From Gammaproteobacteria bacterium (GTDB lineage: Bacteria; Pseudomonadota; Gammaproteobacteria; Steroidobacterales; GCA-2729495): DNA of 9,640 nt. Each line of letters starts with the position of its first letter. Positions within the stretch are counted from its first letter, which is position 1. Below are positions 6,437 through 9,640 of the stretch, in pieces. Below the pieces are notes generated by a model. That model did not search any database and was not told where the DNA came from. It saw only the letters and a program-made list of their open reading frames with translations. Where the stretch lies: assembly GCA_023150055.1 (NCBI GenBank), contig JAKLLP010000051.1:347-9986 (forward strand), given 5' to 3'. A program made the translations under genes and the position numbers.

Positions 6437-8194
6437 TCACATTAGCTCCAGCGACCGGATGCCGAGCAGGCGCAGGCCGCTGGCGAGCACCGCCTGGGCC
6501 GCGCCGACCAGCTCGAGGCGAAAACCCGTGGTGAGCGGCTCGGCGCCGTCGATCACGGTGTGCCGGTTGTAAAAAGCGTTGAAGGCGCTGGCGAGCGTGT
6601 GCAGGTACTGGGAGATCTCATGCGGCTCGCGTCCCTCGGCGGCGCGCTCGACGGCCGCCCCGAAACCGCGCAGGACGAGCACCAGTGCCCATTCCTCGTC
6701 GGCGAGCGTGGCCGGGGTCGGCGCGGGCCCGCCGGTGGTCGCGAGGCCCTGCGCGGCAGCCTTGCGGAAGATGCCGCACATGCGCGCATGGCAGTACTGC
6801 AGGTAGGGGCCGGTATTGCCCTCGAACTGCAACACCGAGTCCCAGTCGAAGGTGATGTCGGACATCCGCCGCGAGGACACGTCGAAGTAAAGCAGTGCCG
6901 CCTGCCCGACGCTTTCGCTGATGCGCTCGAGCTCCTCTTCGGGCAGCTCGGGAAAAGCCCGCGGATTGGCGGCGGATTTCTCCTCGCGCACGCGCCGGGC
7001 ACGGTCGCGGGCCTCGTCGAGCACGTCTTCGAGCCACACGGCTTCGCCCTTGCGGGTGGACATGCCGCGCACGTAGCCGAAGCTCACGTTCTCGCAGGTC
7101 TGCGGCCAGCGGCTCTCCCAGCCCTCCGCCTCGGCGAGCTTGCCGAGCGCGGCGAACACCTGCGCGAAATGGTCCTCCTGGCGGGAGACCACGTAGATGT
7201 TGGCCGAAAAGCCGTAACGCTCGAAGCGGTCGAGCGCTTCGGCACAGTCGCGCGCCGCGTAGGTGGATGCCCCGTCGGATTTTCTCAGCATCATCGGCGC
7301 GAGTTCGCGGCCGAGCACGTCGCTGACCGGCACGACGAGCGCGCCCTCGGACTCCACGGCCACCGAGGCGCGCCTGAACCGCTCGATCACCGCCTCGACG
7401 AGGTGGTTTACGGAGGCTTCGCCCTCGTAGCTGTCGAAGCCGATGCCGAGCCGCTCGTAGGTCCGCATGAAGCCCGCGAGCGAGAGTTCCCGGAACTGCT
7501 GCCAGAGCGCGGCGATGTCCGGGTCACCCTGCTCGAGGCGCAGGAACAGGTGCCGGGCCTGCTCGCGCACGCCGGGGTCGGTCTCGCTTTCCTTGTATGC
7601 GCGCACGTACAGCTCGACGAGGTACTCGATCGCCCTTTGGCGCAGCGCATGCAGGTCGCCCCATTTCTGCCAGGCGTAGATCACGAAGCCGAACTGCGTA
7701 CCCCAGTCGCCGATGTAGTTCTTGCGCACTACGCGGTAACCGAGGAAGGAGAAGATACGGGCGAGATCGGCACCGATATTGGTCGAGCGCAGGTGGCCGA
7801 AATGAAACGGCTTGGCGATGTTGGGCGCGGAAAAGTCGAGCACGATGACCTGGCCGCCGCCGAGGTTGCGGCTGCCGTAGCGCTCCGGGTCCCCGGCGAT
7901 GGCCCCGAGTACCTGGCGGGCCGCTGCCGCGCGGTCGAGGTACAGGTTGACATAGGGTCCCTGCGCCACCGCCCGCTCGATCAGGGTGTCGGCGGTGATA
8001 CGGCTGGCCAGGTCGGCGGCAATCTTCGCCGGCGCTGCCCGCAGCTGGCGGGCGAGCTGGAAGCAGGGAAAGGCGAGGTCGCCCAGGGCGAGACTGGGCG
8101 GCTCGGTGAGCGCGCGCTCGATCTCGGGCAGGTGCTCGGGCGCATAGCCGAGCGCGGCGCCAAGCGCCCGGGCGACGTGAGCGGTGATCGGCAT
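6437..8194 (-). CDS. argS: arginyl-tRNA synthetase
   Basis: A 585-residue class I aminoacyl-tRNA synthetase, close to the length of E. coli ArgS (577). It charges tRNA-Arg with arginine in the cytosol. The N-terminal ArgRS-specific domain covers about 1-85. The HIGH signature appears as HFGH (131-134) in APNIAKPFHFGHLRST, and the KMSKS-loop equivalent is MSTRKG (378-383). The C-terminal DALR anticodon-binding domain contains YLQYCHARMCGIFRKAA and ends in Leu-Met-stop. The frame stays open 180 nt further upstream, but ATG 8194 (MPITAHVARAL) is the sensible start: it matches the family N-terminus, and the upstream extension is Arg/Ala-rich sequence overlapping mipA. No Shine-Dalgarno precedes this ATG; instead a perfect TATAAT ends 7 nt before it. 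The genes for the SPOR protein and PLP enzyme follow closely and probably share its transcript. Confidence 0.97.
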   Translation of the reverse strand: MPITAHVARALGAALGYAPEHLPEIERALTEPPSLALGDLAFPCFQLARQLRAAPAKIAADLASRITADTLIERAVAQGPYVNLYLDRAAAARQVLGAIAGDPERYGSRNLGGGQVIVLDFSAPNIAKPFHFGHLRSTNIGADLARIFSFLGYRVVRKNYIGDWGTQFGFVIYAWQKWGDLHALRQRAIEYLVELYVRAYKESETDPGVREQARHLFLRLEQGDPDIAALWQQFRELSLAGFMRTYERLGIGFDSYEGEASVNHLVEAVIERFRRASVAVESEGALVVPVSDVLGRELAPMMLRKSDGASTYAARDCAEALDRFERYGFSANIYVVSRQEDHFAQVFAALGKLAEAEGWESRWPQTCENVSFGYVRGMSTRKGEAVWLEDVLDEARDRARRVREEKSAANPRAFPELPEEELERISESVGQAALLYFDVSSRRMSDITFDWDSVLQFEGNTGPYLQYCHARMCGIFRKAAAQGLATTGGPAPTPATLADEEWALVLVLRGFGAAVERAAEGREPHEISQYLHTLASAFNAFYNRHTVIDGAEPLTTGFRLELVGAAQAVLASGLRLLGIRSLELM

Positions 8195-8201
8195 GGCGGG
8201 G

Positions 8202-8207
8202 ATTATA
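8202..8207 (-). promoter_or_regulatory. putative -10 element of argS
   Basis: On the minus strand this is a perfect TATAAT in otherwise GC-rich sequence, in the 37-nt gap between the mipA stop and the argS ATG. The normal distance from a -10 hexamer to the start site puts +1 at about 8195-8194, that is, on or next to the argS ATG. No good TTGACA-like -35 is present at 16-18 nt spacing (CGGGCC at 17 nt), so the match could be fortuitous. Confidence 0.45.
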
Positions 8208-8231
8208 CGAGAGGATGCTCGAGCGGCCCGC

Positions 8232-9083
8232 TCAGAGGCGGTTCTGACCGCGGCGCTTGCTTTCCCAGAGGCGGTAGGAAAAGGCGCCGTAAAAGGCGGT
8301 GGTCGTGCTGTCGGTGAACAGCGGGCTGTCGTCGTTGCTCGCGCCCCGATGGAAGCCCTGGCGCAGGCCCGCAAAAAACTCCAGCCGGTCCGTCAGTGGC
8401 TGGCGGATCGAGAGCGTCACGTCCGTGCCGAGGTAACCGGCGTCGGCATCGAAGGCGAGCCGTTCGGCGGTCGCAAACTGCGGCGCCACCCCGTAGTAAT
8501 AGTCCATGTAGTTGCTGGTGGCGAACGTCGGCGTGACCCGCAGCTTCAGCTGTTGGCGGGGGAGGCCGAGATCGCGCGTGATCTTGAACTCCGGGGAAAA
8601 GACGACCCCCTGCCAGCTCGGATCGAGTCCGTCCCAGGACCACGCCCCGCGCAGTTGCAGGGCGAGGTAGGAATTGGTGTCGAGCCAGCCGCCCTCGACG
8701 TACTGCCACTCCAGCTGCGGGCCGAACTCCAGCAGCAGGTCGAGGTCGGGCATGCCGCGGCGGGCCTCGATGTCTTCGCTGTCGGAGCCGAAGATGAGAT
8801 CGAAGTCGATGTCGAGCCGGACCCGTTCGCGCCGGAAGATCTGGCCGCGGATCGGCTTCTCGTTCGTCTCGAATAGACGCAGCACCTTGCCGCGGTAGAC
8901 GGGGATCGGCAGCGGAATCAGGTCGAACTGCGTTTCCTCCGAGGCCGGGTAGGAGGGCCCGCTGCGCCCGAAGGCGGCGAGGTTCAGTTCCCAGAGCGCG
9001 CCGGTCGCCGTTTCCGCTGCGGCCACGGGCGAGCTGAGCAGCACGGCGGTGAGGGCCGGAGCCAGAAACCTTGGCAGTCGCAT
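8232..9083 (-). CDS. MipA/OmpV family outer membrane protein
   Basis: A 283-residue beta-barrel protein of the MipA/OmpV family. A signal peptide runs from MRLPRF through a hydrophobic core to about SPVAAA-E (residues 1-23). The mature N-terminus has the family segment SYPASEETQFDLIPLPIPVYRGK, followed by alternating strand patterns such as QLKLRVTPTFATSN, MDYYYGVAPQFA and RLEFFAGLRQGF. E. coli MipA is a scaffold linking murein synthase and hydrolase; other members are porin-like or antigenic, so the exact role here is open. The last strand reads AFYGAFSYRL and is followed by an 11-residue hydrophilic tail (WESKRRGQNRL), so the usual terminal aromatic residue recognised by the BAM machinery is not at the C-terminus. 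ATG 9083 was chosen; GTG 9089 would add two residues. The gene sits between priA and argS, which adjoin each other in Pseudomonas. Confidence 0.87.
   Translation of the reverse strand: MRLPRFLAPALTAVLLSSPVAAAETATGALWELNLAAFGRSGPSYPASEETQFDLIPLPIPVYRGKVLRLFETNEKPIRGQIFRRERVRLDIDFDLIFGSDSEDIEARRGMPDLDLLLEFGPQLEWQYVEGGWLDTNSYLALQLRGAWSWDGLDPSWQGVVFSPEFKITRDLGLPRQQLKLRVTPTFATSNYMDYYYGVAPQFATAERLAFDADAGYLGTDVTLSIRQPLTDRLEFFAGLRQGFHRGASNDDSPLFTDSTTTAFYGAFSYRLWESKRRGQNRL
8233..8275. repeat. 10-bp direct repeat flanking the mipA-family 3' tail
   Basis: The plus-strand decamer CAGAGGCGGT occurs at 8233-8242 and again at 8266-8275, exactly 33 bp (11 codons) apart. On the coding strand (ACCGCCTCTG) the first copy encodes the Arg-Leu of the last predicted beta-strand and the second encodes the final Arg-Leu before the stop. 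A chance match is possible in GC-rich sequence. Confidence 0.5.
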
Positions 9084-9130
9084 GCCCACAGTATCGACGC
9101 TTCGGCGGCGGCGGTCACGCGCGCTGCCGG

Positions 9131-9152
9131 GCCGTCCGCCACACGGAGCGGC
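9131..9152. other. short GC-rich hairpin after priA
   Basis: GCCGTCCG pairs with CGGAGCGGC around a CCACA loop: two 4-bp stems separated by a single bulged G. It lies 19-40 nt beyond the priA stop in the 87-nt gap before the mipA-family start. No T-tract follows on either strand, so it is at most a weak or factor-dependent end or a processing hairpin. Nothing else is recognisable in this gap. Confidence 0.25.
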
Positions 9153-9170
9153 AACCGGGCGCCGACGGCT

Positions 9171-9640
9171 TCAGAACAACTCTACCGGATCGACATCGAG
9201 CGACCAGCGGGTGCGGCTCGCCTCGGGCAGAGCGCTGATCAGCGGGCGCCAGGCGGTGAGGAACTGCTGCAGCTTCGCCCGGTGGGTGGTCTCGACGAGG
9301 AGCTGCGCTCGATAGCGGCCGGCGCGCTTTTCCATGGGTGCGCTGGCCGGTCCGAGCAGGCGCACCTGCGCCTCGCCGAGCGTCTTGCCGGCGCCGCAGG
9401 CCGCCTCGAGGAAGCGCATGGCCGGTGCGCGCTCCGGCGCCTCTGCGCGCAGGAGTGCGAGGTGGCTGAACGGCGGCCAGCCCGCCGCGCGGCGTTCCTC
9501 CAGCGCCGCTTCGCCGAAACGCTCGTAACCCTCCCGCACGAGGAGCTGCAGCAACGGGTGGTCGGGGAACAGCGTCTGGATGTACACCTCGCCCGGCCGC
9601 TCGCCGCGCCCGGCGCGACCGGCCACCTGCACGATGGTCT
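9171..9640 (-). CDS. priA: primosomal helicase PriA, C-terminal part (partial)
   Basis: The last 156 or so codons of PriA, cut by the window edge; the frame is open to 9640 and reads Thr-Ile-Val-Gln-Val-Ala-Gly-Arg-Ala-Gly-Arg. QVAGRAGRG is helicase motif VI of this superfamily 2 3'-5' helicase. It is followed by GEVYIQTLFPDHPLLQLL, then EERRAAGWPPFSHLALLRAE, then LLGPASAPMEKRAGRYRAQLL, all hallmarks of the PriA C-terminal domain, and the protein ends with the family-typical RWSLDVDPVELF. PriA reloads the replisome at stalled forks and D-loops. Only the end of the helicase core and the C-terminal domain are visible; the zinc-binding and Walker motifs lie outside the window. It is on the same strand as argS, from which it is separated by the mipA-family gene. 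Confidence 0.97.
   Translation of the reverse strand, partial: TIVQVAGRAGRGERPGEVYIQTLFPDHPLLQLLVREGYERFGEAALEERRAAGWPPFSHLALLRAEAPERAPAMRFLEAACGAGKTLGEAQVRLLGPASAPMEKRAGRYRAQLLVETTHRAKLQQFLTAWRPLISALPEASRTRWSLDVDPVELF

Noticed and set aside
6560..8317. A 585-codon plus-strand open frame opposite argS
   Set aside because: It mirrors argS almost exactly in extent and has no known motif; it is a shadow of the synthetase.
8195..8374. N-terminal extension of the argS reading frame by 60 codons
   Set aside because: The extension is Arg/Ala/Thr-rich and overlaps the mipA-family coding region. The conserved ArgRS N-terminus begins at ATG 8194.
9084..9095. GATACT as a -10 element placing +1 at the mipA-family ATG
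   Set aside because: The hexamer is a poor match to TATAAT, there is no -35, and it depends on the choice between GTG 9089 and ATG 9083.

Overview
The window is high-GC, gene-dense chromosomal DNA, probably from a gammaproteobacterium. Two linkages support this. Rightwards there is a DUF4390 protein, an NtrY-like kinase and an NtrX-like regulator, an order found downstream of rsmB in beta- and gammaproteobacteria. Leftwards there is priA, argS and a SPOR-domain protein, an order familiar from Pseudomonas-type genomes. No mobile element, CRISPR array, tRNA or rRNA was seen. The genus cannot be told from this sequence.

Positions 1-4764 (+ strand) look like one transcription unit: the end of an upstream gene (perhaps rsmB), an exported DUF4390 protein, a four-TM NtrY-like histidine kinase whose GTG start overlaps the previous stop, an NtrX-like response regulator with a strong ribosome binding site, and a DUF456 membrane protein. 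The kinase has all its catalytic boxes and the regulator keeps its phosphoacceptor pocket and Fis-type DNA-binding helix. Its central AAA+ domain, however, has lost the GAFTGA loop, the Walker A lysine and the Walker B acidic pair. It is therefore unlikely to act as a sigma-54 ATPase activator.

Positions 4775-9640 (- strand, read right to left) carry the 3' end of priA, a MipA/OmpV-family outer membrane protein, argS, a SPOR-domain envelope protein, and a PLP fold-type II enzyme of the ACC deaminase/D-cysteine desulfhydrase superfamily. The last two overlap by 4 nt (ATGA). argS is preceded by a perfect TATAAT placed so that transcription would begin at about its ATG, suggesting leaderless or near-leaderless expression. 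The two units converge with only 10 nt between the stop codons of DUF456 and the PLP enzyme.

Most of the window is conserved core-genome content. The parts that deserve a second look are the degenerate NtrX-like output domain, the altered active-site loop of the PLP enzyme, the putative leaderless argS promoter, and the MipA-family protein between priA and argS with a repeat-flanked C-terminal tail.
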